Of a DNA stretch of 64,000 nt, positions 17,648 through 27,980 are shown in pieces. This DNA is from Cereibacter azotoformans (GTDB taxonomy: Bacteria > Pseudomonadota > Alphaproteobacteria > Rhodobacterales > Rhodobacteraceae): assembly GCA_017599285.1 (NCBI GenBank), contig JAGFXX010000001.1, forward strand, positions 868,001 through 932,000, given 5' to 3'. The notes under the pieces were generated by a model. It saw only the letters and a program-made list of their open reading frames with translations, was not told where the DNA came from and made no database searches. Position 1 is the stretch's first letter. Each line of letters opens with the position of its first letter. Made by a program: the position numbers and the translations under genes.

Positions 17648-19066
17648 GTGGCGGTGACCACCTGTTTCAACGAAATGTACGAAAAGGGCCGGGTGCGGCC
17701 GCCCTACCGCCAGCTCGAGGACTGGACGCGCGCCATGCCGGCCGAGCTGCGCGAGATGAAGCAGGCCGAGGCCGAGGCTCTCTTCCGCCGCATCGGCATC
17801 ACCTTCGCGGTCTATGGCGAGGGCGGCGACCCCGACCGGCTGATCCCGTTCGACATGTTCCCCCGCGTCTTCACCGCGCGCGAGTGGGCGCGGCTCGAAC
17901 GGGGGATCAAGCAGCGGGCCCGCGCGCTCAACGCCTTTCTCGCGGATGTCTATGGGCGGGGTGAGATCGTGCGCGCAGGCCGCATCCCCGGCCGGCTCGT
18001 CCACCGCAACGCGGCCTACGAGAAGTCGGTGGTGGGCTTCACCCCACCCAAGGGGGTCTATTCGCATGTGGTGGGCATCGACCTCGTGCGGACCGGGCCC
18101 GACGAGTTCTTCGTGCTGGAGGACAACTGCCGCACGCCCTCGGGCGTTTCCTACATGCTCGAGAACCGCGAGATCATGATGCGGATGTTCCCCGAACTGT
18201 TCCGCGAGAACCGGATCGAGCCGGTGGACAGCTACCCCGAGAAGCTCCGCCGGACGCTGGCCTCGGTCGCGCCCCTCAAGTGCGAGCGCGAGCCCACGGT
18301 GGTGCTGCTGACGCCCGGCCATTTCAACGCCGCCTATTATGAACATTCCTTCCTCGCCGACCTCATGGGGGTGGAACTGGTGGAAGGGGCCGATCTCTTC
18401 GTCGAGGGTGAGTTCCTCTACATGCGCACGACCGAAGGCCCCAAGCGGGTGGATGTGATCTACCGCCGGATCGACGATGCGTATGTCGACCCGCTCTGCT
18501 TCCGCCCCGACTCGATGCTGGGCGTGCCGGGGCTGATGGATGTCTATCGCTCGGGCGGGGTGACGATCTGCTCGGCGCCGGGGGCGGGGGTGGCCGACGA
18601 CAAGGCGGTCTATACCTTCGTGCCCGAGATGATCCGCTTCTATCTGGGCGAGGAGCCGCTTCTGAACAACGTGCCGACCTGGCAATGCGGCAAGGAGGCG
18701 GACCTTTCCCATGTCCTCGCCCATCTGCCCGAACTGGTGGTGAAGGAGGTCCACGGCTCGGGCGGCTATGGGATGCTGGTGGGGCCGAAGTCCACCCGCG
18801 AGCAGATCGAGGCCTTCCGCGCGCGGATCGAGGCTGACCCCGACAATTACATCGCGCAGCCGACGCTGGCGCTTTCGACCACGCCCACCTTCGTCAACGA
18901 GGGGATCGCGCCGCGCCATGTGGACCTGCGCCCCTACTGCCTCGTGGGCGAGCGGATCGAGCTGGTGCCGGGCGGGCTGACGCGCGTCGCGCTGACCGAA
19001 GGGTCGCTGGTGGTGAACTCGTCGCAGGGGGGCGGGGTCAAGGATACATGGGTTCTGGCGGAGTGA
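17648..19066 (+). CDS. Circularly permuted ATP-grasp protein (DUF404/DUF407)
   Basis: A 472-residue protein of the circularly permuted type 2 ATP-grasp family, predicted to ligate an amine to an ATP-activated carboxylate (peptide or amide bond formation). Diagnostic segments are FTPPKGVYSHVVGIDLVRT, FVLEDNCRTPSGVSYMLENR (ATP-grasp acidic cluster), VVKEVHGSGGYGMLVGPKS (nucleotide-binding lysine and glycine loop) and ALSTTPTF near the end. The GTG start at 17648 has GGGAGGCGAGGGG upstream. First gene of a four-gene cluster with alpha-E, transglutaminase-like and Anbu genes. Substrates are unknown. Confidence 0.9.
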   Translation: MAVTTCFNEMYEKGRVRPPYRQLEDWTRAMPAELREMKQAEAEALFRRIGITFAVYGEGGDPDRLIPFDMFPRVFTAREWARLERGIKQRARALNAFLADVYGRGEIVRAGRIPGRLVHRNAAYEKSVVGFTPPKGVYSHVVGIDLVRTGPDEFFVLEDNCRTPSGVSYMLENREIMMRMFPELFRENRIEPVDSYPEKLRRTLASVAPLKCEREPTVVLLTPGHFNAAYYEHSFLADLMGVELVEGADLFVEGEFLYMRTTEGPKRVDVIYRRIDDAYVDPLCFRPDSMLGVPGLMDVYRSGGVTICSAPGAGVADDKAVYTFVPEMIRFYLGEEPLLNNVPTWQCGKEADLSHVLAHLPELVVKEVHGSGGYGMLVGPKSTREQIEAFRARIEADPDNYIAQPTLALSTTPTFVNEGIAPRHVDLRPYCLVGERIELVPGGLTRVALTEGSLVVNSSQGGGVKDTWVLAE

Positions 19067-19073
19067 TCGCGAC

Positions 19074-20024
19074 ATGCTGAGCCGGACCGCCGACAACCTC
19101 TACTGGATCGCCCGCTACATGGAGCGGGCCGAGACGATGGCGCGCCTTCTGGAAGTGGGCGCGCGCATGTCGCTGCTGCCGTCCGCCCACGGCTACCGCA
19201 ACGAATGGGACAGCCTGCTGCAGGCCTCGGGCACCGCCGGGGGCTATGCGCAGAAATACGGGCAGGCGCACCAGCGCGACATCGAGAGCTACCTGTTCTT
19301 CGACCTCGACAATCCGTCGTCGGTCGCCTCCTGCATCGGAAAGGCGCGCGAGAATGCGCGCATCGTGCGCACCGCGCTGACCGCGCAGGTCTGGGACGCG
19401 ATCAACACCGCCTATCAGGAGTTGCGCGCGCTGGAGAAATCCCCCCGCGACAAGCTGGAGCTGTCCCGTCTGATCGACTGGACGATGAACAAGGCCGCCA
19501 TCATCCGCGGCTCGATCGACACGACGCAGCTTCGCAACGACGGGTGGGATTTCCTGAACCTCGGCTACTATCTCGAGCGGTCGGACAACACCGCCCGGCT
19601 GATGGATGTGAAATACTACGTCCTGCTGCCGCGGGTCGAGTTCGTGGGCTCGGGGATGGACAACTACCAGTGGGCGACCCTGCTGCGGGCCACATCGGCG
19701 CACAGGGCCTTTCACTGGGCCTATGGCGGCGAGGTGACGGCGCGCAAGATCGCCGACTTCCTGATCCTGAACGGGCAATGCCCGCGCTCGCTGACGAACT
19801 GTATCGAGGGGGTCTGCACCCATCTCAAGCGGCTTGAGAAGGCGTATGGGCGGCCCTCGCGCCCGAGCGAGGTGGCCGAGACGATCGCGGCCGAGTTGGC
19901 GGCTCTCAGCGTCGAGGAGATCATCGAGGAGGGGCTGCACGAGTTTCTCAGCCGCTTCATCCTCGAGGCCGCGAACCTGTCGGGCGTGATCTTTGAAACT
20001 TATCTGTCGGGGGATGTGCGATGA
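19074..20024 (+). CDS. Alpha-E domain protein (DUF403)
   Basis: A 316-residue all-helical protein of the alpha-E family. It starts with the family signature MLSRTADNLYWIARYMERAE and contains repeated conserved charged helices (WDFLNLGYYLERSDNTARLMDVKY; NGQCPRSLTNCI). Alpha-E proteins nearly always sit beside circularly permuted ATP-grasp and transglutaminase-like proteins and are thought to be part of the same ligation system, but no activity is established. It begins 7 nt after the ATP-grasp gene. Its stop overlaps an ATGA that opens an 11-codon ORF leading to the next gene. Confidence 0.9.
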   Translation: MLSRTADNLYWIARYMERAETMARLLEVGARMSLLPSAHGYRNEWDSLLQASGTAGGYAQKYGQAHQRDIESYLFFDLDNPSSVASCIGKARENARIVRTALTAQVWDAINTAYQELRALEKSPRDKLELSRLIDWTMNKAAIIRGSIDTTQLRNDGWDFLNLGYYLERSDNTARLMDVKYYVLLPRVEFVGSGMDNYQWATLLRATSAHRAFHWAYGGEVTARKIADFLILNGQCPRSLTNCIEGVCTHLKRLEKAYGRPSRPSEVAETIAAELAALSVEEIIEEGLHEFLSRFILEAANLSGVIFETYLSGDVR

Positions 20025-20056
20025 GCGGTGCGGTTCTGTCGGAGGCCACGCCATGA
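20021..20056 (+). CDS. 11-codon coupling ORF between alpha-E and transglutaminase genes
   Basis: ATG at 20021 overlaps the alpha-E stop (ATGA), and the ORF MSGAVLSEATP ends at a TGA that in turn overlaps the transglutaminase ATG (ATGA). The reading frame therefore hands ribosomes from one gene to the next across a 28-nt gap. I regard it as a translational-coupling element more likely than a functional peptide. A GGAGG inside it also serves the downstream start. Confidence 0.35.
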   Translation: MSGAVLSEATP

Positions 20057-20859
20057 TTCTGACGGTCGATCATGTGACCTGCTATCGCTACAACCGGCCT
20101 GCGCGGGCGCTGGTGCAGAGCCACCGGCTGATGCCCTCGAACTGCGCGGGGCAGAGGGTGCTGAACTGGACGGTGACGGTCACGGACGGGATTGCCGGAG
20201 GCACGTTCCGCGACGGGGCGGGCGACTGGATCCAGGGCTGGACCGTGCCCGGGCCGGTCAGCGAGGTGACGGTTGCCGTACGGGGCGCGGTCGAGACATC
20301 GGATCAGGCCGGCGTGCTGCGCGGGCACCGGGAACTCACACCGCCCGACTGCTACCTCCGCTCCACCCCCGTGACGCGGGCCGATGCGGCGCTGACGGCG
20401 CTTGCGGCCGAGGCCGGGGGCGCCGGCGAGGCGCTCGACCGGGCGCACCGGCTGGCCGATCTGGTCGCCGACGCGATCGCCTACGAGCCCGGGGTGACCG
20501 AGGCCCACACCACCGCGGCCGAGGCGCTGAAGCTGGGCCGCGGGGTCTGCCAGGATCACGCCCATGCGCTGATCGCCGTGGCCCGCGCGGCGGGGCTGCC
20601 CGCCCGCTACGTCTCGGGCTATCTCTTCACCGAGGCCGGGCGCGACCATGAGGCGGCCCACGCCTGGGCGGAAGTCTGGGTTCATGGCCTCGGCTGGGTG
20701 GGCTTCGACGCCGCCAACCGCTGCTGCCCCGACGATCGCTACATCCGTCTGGGCTCGGGCCTCGATGCGGCCGATGCCGCCCCGATCCGGGGAATCGCCC
20801 GCGGCCATGGGATCGAACGACTGGAAGTGCAGGTTGCAGTGCAGGCGGTGCAGCAATAG
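20053..20859 (+). CDS. Transglutaminase-like cysteine protease/amidase family protein
   Basis: A 268-residue protein with an N-terminal beta domain opening ILTVDHVTCYRYNRPA (bacterial transglutaminase-like N-terminal region) and a transglutaminase core. The catalytic Cys is in GRGVCQDHAHALIAVARAAGLPARYVSGYL, the His in HAWAEVWVHGLGWVGFDAAN, and an Asp follows in the same segment. The family can hydrolyse or form amide bonds; in this cluster it may trim or transfer the product of the ATP-grasp enzyme. The ATG at 20053 was chosen over upstream codons because GGAGG lies 8-12 nt before it. Confidence 0.88.
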   Translation: MILTVDHVTCYRYNRPARALVQSHRLMPSNCAGQRVLNWTVTVTDGIAGGTFRDGAGDWIQGWTVPGPVSEVTVAVRGAVETSDQAGVLRGHRELTPPDCYLRSTPVTRADAALTALAAEAGGAGEALDRAHRLADLVADAIAYEPGVTEAHTTAAEALKLGRGVCQDHAHALIAVARAAGLPARYVSGYLFTEAGRDHEAAHAWAEVWVHGLGWVGFDAANRCCPDDRYIRLGSGLDAADAAPIRGIARGHGIERLEVQVAVQAVQQ

Positions 20860-20891
20860 GGTCGCCGCCAAAACCAACGGACAAGGCTGTC

Positions 20892-21617
20892 ATGACCTAT
20901 TGTGTGGGCCTGCTGCTCAATGAGGGGATGGTTCTCCTGTCGGATACGCGCACCAACGCGGGCTTCGACAATATCGCCATCTACAAGAAGATGTTCGTCT
21001 TCGAGGACCCCGGCGAGCGCGTGGTGGCGATCCTGACCGCGGGCAGCCTCTCGGTGACGCAGACCACCATTGCCCGCGTGAAGGAGGCAATGCACGACCC
21101 CGACGCCACCGAAGAGACCTCGATCCTCAAGGCCCCGACCATGCTGAACGTGGCCGAGATCATCGGCAACATGCTGGCGCGCGTGCGGCTCGACATCGAC
21201 GAGAAGCTCTCGGCGATGAAGCAGAGCGCCTCGGCCAGCCTGATCGTCGCCGGTCAGCGCAAGGGCGGCGAGATGCGGATGTTCCTCATCTATCCCGAGG
21301 GCAATTTCATCGAGGCGACCGAGGACACGCCCTTCCTGCAGATCGGCGAACACAAGTACGGCAAGCCGATCCTCGACCGGGTGGTCAAGCCCGAGACCTC
21401 GCTGGCCGATGCGCAGAAGGCGGTGCTGCTGTCGATGGACTCGACGCTGCGCTCGAACCTGTCGGTGGGGATGCCGCTCGACCTGGCGGTGATCGAGCGC
21501 GACGCCTGCCGCATCAGCTCGCGCCGGCGGATCGAGGCGGGGGACGACAATTTCCGCGCCATGTCCGAGGCCTGGTCGCGCGCGCTGCGCGAGGGGTTCA
21601 CGCAGATCCGGATCTGA
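20892..21617 (+). CDS. Anbu, proteasome-like N-terminal nucleophile hydrolase
   Basis: A 241-residue protein of the proteasome beta-subunit/HslV superfamily. Thr2 directly after Met is the expected nucleophile once Met is removed (MTYCVGLLLNEGMVLLSDTRTN); Asp18 and Lys33 (IYKKMF) correspond to the catalytic helper positions. The C-terminal DDNFRAMSEAWSRAL extension is Anbu-like. Anbu assembles into open rings in the structures I know of, and its natural substrate is undetermined. Last gene of the ATP-grasp/alpha-E/transglutaminase cluster. Its 3' end overlaps the convergent hydrolase gene by 20 nt. Confidence 0.92.
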   Translation: MTYCVGLLLNEGMVLLSDTRTNAGFDNIAIYKKMFVFEDPGERVVAILTAGSLSVTQTTIARVKEAMHDPDATEETSILKAPTMLNVAEIIGNMLARVRLDIDEKLSAMKQSASASLIVAGQRKGGEMRMFLIYPEGNFIEATEDTPFLQIGEHKYGKPILDRVVKPETSLADAQKAVLLSMDSTLRSNLSVGMPLDLAVIERDACRISSRRRIEAGDDNFRAMSEAWSRALREGFTQIRI

Positions 21618-22560
21618 GCGGGGCGGCCTCGGCCGCCCGGTCGAAGAGGGCGGTCGCGGCGTCGAAGAAGGCGTCGCGGACCTCGGGGCGGTCCATCATC
21701 ACCTCATGCTCGGCCCCGGGCACGATCTGCAGCTCTCCGCCCCGCCAGCCGTCCATCCGGCGCCGGATCTCGTCCAGATCGACGACCTTCTCGGCCGAAC
21801 CCACGATGCAGAGCGCGGGAAGCGGGGGTGAGGGCAGATGCGAAAGGCGATGAGTCTCGGCAAAGGCCGCGCGCAGCCAGTCGAGGCTGGGGCCGGCCAG
21901 CCCCAGTTCGGGCACGCGCGCAAGCTGGTCCTGCATCCAGGCGAACATCTCGCGGTCGCGCGTGAGCACGTTCGATTCGAAGGCGGTGGCGACCACATAG
22001 CTGCGCGTGCCGGTGCCGGGGACATAGCGATGGCCGAGCCCCGTCCTGCGGGCAAGCGCCCCCAGGGCGGCCGCCACGACCCGCAGCGCCGCATGGACCC
22101 GGATGCCCCACATCGGCGCCGAGAAGGAGGCCGAGCGCACCTCAAGCCCCTCCTGCAGCGCGCGCAGGCCGATGCAGCCCCCCATCGAATGGGCCAGCAG
22201 GTGATAGGGCTCCGGCAGGCCCTGCGCCCGGACATGCGCGACGAACGCCGCAACATCCTGCTGATATTCGGCAAAGTCGCCGATATGCCCCACCAGAGGG
22301 TCGCGCAGCGAGCGGTCAGACAGGCCCTGTCCGCGCCAGTCGAGCGTGGCCGAGGCATAGCCGCGGCGGCGCAGCTGGTCGGCCGCGGGCCCGTATTTCT
22401 CGGCATATTCGGTGCGGCCCGAAAAGAGCAGCACGGTGCCCCTGCCGCCCTCGGGCCAGATCACGCTGCGCAGCCGCACGCCGTCCTGGGCGCTGATCCA
22501 CTGCGCACGGACGCCGTCGGGCCCGCGCGCGATCTCGGTGTGGAAGGGCGCCGCGCTCAA
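21598..22560 (-). CDS. Alpha/beta hydrolase, lysophospholipase/monoacylglycerol-lipase-like
   Basis: A 320-residue serine hydrolase. The nucleophile elbow is HLLAHSMGGCIGLRAL (G/A-x-S-x-G type with Ser in HSMGG), the fold opens VLLFSGRTEYAEKYGPAADQLRRRGYASATLDWRGQG, and the acid and base are plausibly in LCIVGSAEKVVDLDEIRR and VPGAEHEVMMD. These segments match the PldB/lysophospholipase L2 group. The substrate is probably a lysophospholipid or monoacylglycerol, not proved. The start overlaps the SCP2 stop by 4 nt; the 3' end overlaps the Anbu gene. Confidence 0.82.
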   Translation of the reverse strand: MSAAPFHTEIARGPDGVRAQWISAQDGVRLRSVIWPEGGRGTVLLFSGRTEYAEKYGPAADQLRRRGYASATLDWRGQGLSDRSLRDPLVGHIGDFAEYQQDVAAFVAHVRAQGLPEPYHLLAHSMGGCIGLRALQEGLEVRSASFSAPMWGIRVHAALRVVAAALGALARRTGLGHRYVPGTGTRSYVVATAFESNVLTRDREMFAWMQDQLARVPELGLAGPSLDWLRAAFAETHRLSHLPSPPLPALCIVGSAEKVVDLDEIRRRMDGWRGGELQIVPGAEHEVMMDRPEVRDAFFDAATALFDRAAEAAPLRSGSA

Positions 22561-22841
22561 CTGAGGGCCGCGCCCACCTTCATCGCCATGGGGATCGACC
22601 CCTCGATGGCGAGACGGCCCGACATGAAGGCCATGGTCGGGTTGAGATCGCCCTCCAGGATCTGCTGGAACACGTCCGCCGATGCGGTCATCGTGACGTC
22701 AGCCTCGCCATCGCCTGCGCGCACGCCGGCCTCGTCCATCATGATCACCCCCTCATCGGCGATGATGAACTTGGCACTGCCGTCGAAGCTGGACACCTTG
22801 CGGCCGAGCGCTTCCACTGCGGCGTCGATCACCTTGCTCAT
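22557..22841 (-). CDS. SCP2 sterol-binding domain protein
   Basis: A 94-residue single-domain protein of the SCP2 family, a small lipid- or acyl-binding fold. Recognisable segments are FDGSAKFIIADEGVIMMDEAG, ADVTMTASADVFQQILEGDLNP and MSGRLAIEGSIPMAMKVGAAL. It is the first gene of a two-gene unit with the alpha/beta hydrolase (ATGA overlap), which suggests that it presents or sequesters a lipid substrate for that enzyme. Only this short stretch is real gene in an otherwise very long open minus-strand frame. Confidence 0.87.
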   Translation of the reverse strand: MSKVIDAAVEALGRKVSSFDGSAKFIIADEGVIMMDEAGVRAGDGEADVTMTASADVFQQILEGDLNPTMAFMSGRLAIEGSIPMAMKVGAALS

Positions 22842-22881
22842 TCCCGGCTGTCTCCATTCTCTGTTTCTTGAGCCCGTGCCT

Positions 22882-22910
22882 CTGGCGTTTGGCCCGCGGC
22901 ACGCTACATT
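22882..22910 (+). promoter_or_regulatory. Candidate promoter placed for a leaderless TPR mRNA
   Basis: CTGGCG (22882-22887), 17-nt spacer, TACATT (22905-22910). The -10 box ends 6 nt before the ATG at 22917 and there is no ribosome-binding site between, the same geometry as at 7133-7168. The -35 box is weak. Confidence 0.3.
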
Positions 22911-22916
22911 CGGACT

Positions 22917-23489
22917 ATGAAAGCGCGGCGACCGTTTCACAACGCTATCGTGGCGGCAATTCTGCCGATTGTCCTCGGATGGACCGCGGCCGATGCCCAG
23001 ACGGCCGGCGCAGGCGGGGGGCTGGACGAGTTGTTCACCCGGCTGAAGGAGGCCGACGCGGCCTCGGCGCGGCGAATCGAGCGGCAGATCTTCACCGAAT
23101 GGTCCAGGTCGGGCTCGCCTTCGGCCGATCTCCTGCTCCAGCGGGGGCGCGAGGCCATGTCGGCCGGCAAAAGCACGGTCGCCATCGAGCATCTGACGGC
23201 GCTGGTCGATCACGCCCCCGACTTCGCCGAGGGCTGGAACGCCCGCGCGACCGCCTATTTCCGCGCCGGAATGTTCGGACCCTCGATGGCCGACATCGGC
23301 CGCGTCCTCACCCTCAACCCGCGCCATTTCGGCGCGCTGGCCGGGCTGGGCACCATGCTCGAGCAGATGGAGCGCCCCGAGAGGGCGCTCGAGGTCTATC
23401 GGGCCGCGCTTGCTATACATCCGCACCTCGAAGGGGTAGAGCAGGCGGTGAAACGGCTGGAAGCCAAGGCGGCCGGTCAGGAACTCTGA
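22917..23489 (+). CDS. Exported tetratricopeptide-repeat protein
   Basis: A 190-residue protein with an N-terminal signal sequence (basic KARRPF, hydrophobic AIVAAILPIVLGW, likely cleavage after ADA) and at least three TPR-like helix pairs from about residue 75 (ADLLLQRGREAMSAGKSTVAIEHLTALVDHAPDF; EGWNARATAYFRAG; GALAGLGTMLEQMERPERALEVYRAALAIHPH). TPRs bind other proteins; here probably a periplasmic adaptor. Divergent from the SCP2 gene and 9 nt upstream of the helicase gene, so the latter pair may be co-transcribed. Partner unknown. Confidence 0.8.
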   Translation: MKARRPFHNAIVAAILPIVLGWTAADAQTAGAGGGLDELFTRLKEADAASARRIERQIFTEWSRSGSPSADLLLQRGREAMSAGKSTVAIEHLTALVDHAPDFAEGWNARATAYFRAGMFGPSMADIGRVLTLNPRHFGALAGLGTMLEQMERPERALEVYRAALAIHPHLEGVEQAVKRLEAKAAGQEL

Positions 23490-23498
23490 GGCAGGCCC

Positions 23499-26330
<2,832 letters not shown>

Positions 26331-26335
26331 TCCGG

Positions 26336-26638
26336 TTGGCCGCAGCCGACAGAGCCACGATCCGCCTCGACAAGTGGCTGGTGCAGGCGCGCTTCTTCAA
26401 GACGCGCGCCCTCGCCTCCGCCCTGGTCGAGGCGGGACGGGTCCGCCTGAACGGCCAGCATGTCGCCAAGCCCGCGCAGCCGGTCGGCGAGGGTGACATG
26501 CTCACCTTTCCCCAGGGCGGGCGGATCCGCCTCATCCGGGTGGTCGCCGTGGGCGCCCGGCGCGGCCCGGCCAGCGAGGCGCGCGGCCTTTACGACGACC
26601 TGGATACCCCCCCTGCGGCCGCTTCGCCGCTTGAATGA
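26336..26638 (+). CDS. S4-domain RNA-binding protein (HslR-like)
   Basis: A 100-residue protein consisting mainly of an S4 domain: TIRLDKWLVQARFFKTRALASALVEAGRVRLNGQHVAKPAQPVGEGDML. It resembles Hsp15/HslR, which binds stalled 50S subunits carrying peptidyl-tRNA. The start appears to be TTG at 26336, five bases after the helicase stop; no ATG or GTG occurs before the S4 core, and translation is probably coupled to the helicase gene. The C-terminal 25 residues are variable. Confidence 0.8.
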   Translation: MAAADRATIRLDKWLVQARFFKTRALASALVEAGRVRLNGQHVAKPAQPVGEGDMLTFPQGGRIRLIRVVAVGARRGPASEARGLYDDLDTPPAAASPLE

Positions 26639-26692
26639 TCGGCGCTGCTGCTTTAACAGACCCCGCAAAGACAAGAGAGCAAGGTTCCGTCC

Positions 26693-27031
26693 ATGGCCTA
26701 CGTGGTGACCGACAACTGCATCGCCTGCAAATACACCGACTGTGTGGAAGTCTGCCCGGTGGACTGCTTCTACGAGGGCGAGAACATGCTCGTCATCCAC
26801 CCGGACGAGTGCATCGACTGCGGTGTGTGCGAACCGGAATGCCCGGCCGACGCGATCCGTCCCGACACCGAGCCGGACATGGAATCCTGGCTTGAACTGA
26901 ACCGCAAATATGCCGAGATCTGGCCGGTCATCGTGACCAAGAAGGACCCGCTGCCCGAAGCCGCCGATCTCGACGGCCAGACCGGCAAGCTCGCCACCCA
27001 CTTCTCGGAGAAGCCGGGCGAAGGGGGCTGA
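26693..27031 (+). CDS. fdxA: Seven-iron ferredoxin FdxA
   Basis: A 112-residue FdxA-type ferredoxin carrying one 3Fe-4S and one 4Fe-4S cluster. Cysteines lie in [17 protein letters not shown] and [16 protein letters not shown]; the first motif has the spacing of a 3Fe-4S site. The C-terminal extension ([27 protein letters not shown]) is characteristic of this family. It is a soluble electron carrier whose partner enzymes are not indicated here. AGCAAGG precedes the ATG. It lies between the S4 gene and carD, an arrangement I know from related alphaproteobacteria. Confidence 0.95.
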   Translation: MAYVVTDNCIACKYTDCVEVCPVDCFYEGENMLVIHPDECIDCGVCEPECPADAIRPDTEPDMESWLELNRKYAEIWPVIVTKKDPLPEAADLDGQTGKLATHFSEKPGEGG

Positions 27032-27121
27032 AGCCTGCGGCGCTTCGTCTCAGCTGCGGCTGGCGCCCGCCTGCAAGGCGGGATGATAACGATTTCGTGG
27101 AACCCGCTGTGCTCGGCAGAG

Positions 27122-27150
27122 TTGGAATCGGCCGCTTTTTGTGATACAAG
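27122..27150 (+). promoter_or_regulatory. Candidate sigma-70-type promoter for carD
   Basis: TTGGAA (27122-27127), 17-nt spacer, TACAAG (27145-27150). Transcription would begin near 27157, giving a leader of about 155 nt before carD. Confidence 0.4.
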
Positions 27151-27237
27151 GGTTTCATAAACAAGCACGGAAGCCCGCCAACCATCTCAGAGCTCTTTGC
27201 CTGGGGTGGAATTTCTAGCGACAATCCCACTTGCATC

Positions 27238-27259
27238 GCCCGGACCGGAAGATCCGGGC
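27238..27259 (+). other. Hairpin in the carD 5' leader
   Basis: GCCCGGA (27238-27244) and TCCGGGC (27253-27259) form a perfect 7-bp stem with an 8-nt loop, about 53 nt upstream of the carD ATG. No T tract follows, so it is not a simple terminator; it may affect mRNA stability or translation. Confidence 0.35.
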
Positions 27260-27311
27260 GTTGGTGTGTCTGTCGCGAGGACGTGAGCTGCCGCATCGAG
27301 GAAGCGACTGG

Positions 27312-27821
27312 ATGACCAAGACCAAGAAGCCCGAGTTTCGTCCCAACGAGTTCGTTGTCTATCCGGCGCACGGCGTCGGCCGGATCATCTCGATCGAGGA
27401 GCAGGAGATCGCCGGAATCCGCCTCGAACTGTTCGTGATCTCCTTCGAGAAGGACAAGATGACGCTGCGCGTGCCGACCCACAAGGCGACCGAGGTGGGC
27501 ATGCGCTCGCTCTCGACGCCCGACGTGGTGACGAAGGCGCTCGATACGCTCAAGGGCAAGGCCCGCGTGAAGCGCGCGATGTGGTCGCGCCGGGCGCAGG
27601 AATATGAGCAGAAGATCAACTCCGGCGATCTGATGTCGATCGCCGAGGTGGTGCGCGACCTGCACCGGACGGACGATCAGCGCGAGCAGTCCTATTCCGA
27701 GCGTCAGCTCTACGAGGCGGCTCTCGAGCGTCTGACCCGCGAAGTGGCGGCCGTTTCGGGCGTGGACGAAGCGGGTGCGCAGAAGGCGGTGGACGCGGTC
27801 CTCGTCTCGCGCGCAGCCTGA
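27312..27821 (+). CDS. carD: CarD family RNA polymerase-binding transcription regulator
   Basis: A 169-residue CarD-family regulator. The N-terminal RNA-polymerase-interacting domain opens EFVVYPAHGVGRIISIEEQEIAG (residues about 11-33), followed by a helical C-terminal DNA-contact domain (VKRAMWSRRAQEYEQKINSGD, SYSERQLYEAALERL). CarD stabilises the open promoter complex, and in Rhodobacter many promoters have a weak -10 that depends on it. ATG at 27312 begins the family-like sequence MTKTKKPEFRPNEFVVYP. AGGAAG lies 7 nt upstream. Preceded by a long leader and followed by a strong terminator, so transcribed alone. Confidence 0.95.
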   Translation: MTKTKKPEFRPNEFVVYPAHGVGRIISIEEQEIAGIRLELFVISFEKDKMTLRVPTHKATEVGMRSLSTPDVVTKALDTLKGKARVKRAMWSRRAQEYEQKINSGDLMSIAEVVRDLHRTDDQREQSYSERQLYEAALERLTREVAAVSGVDEAGAQKAVDAVLVSRAA

Positions 27822-27843
27822 TCTTCTTCGGATGAAGATAAAG

Positions 27844-27869
27844 AACCGCGGCGCAAGCCGCGGTTTTTT
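27844..27869 (+). terminator. Rho-independent terminator after carD
   Basis: AACCGCGGC (27844-27852) pairs with GCCGCGGTT (27857-27865) around a GCAA loop, with six consecutive T at 27864-27869. Confidence 0.92.
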
Positions 27870-27980
27870 CGTGCTCGACGATCGGGCACTTGGGATCTGT
27901 CGGAGGTGGCGCTCCGGATCGCCGGGACGGAAGGTCGCCCGGCGGTGCCGCCGGATCCGTGGGCGATCCTGCCCGGCCCG

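Noticed and set aside
27066..27082. Hairpin CCCGCC-TGCAA-GGCGGG after fdxA as a terminator
   Set aside because: Six-bp stem without a T tract; too weak to call.
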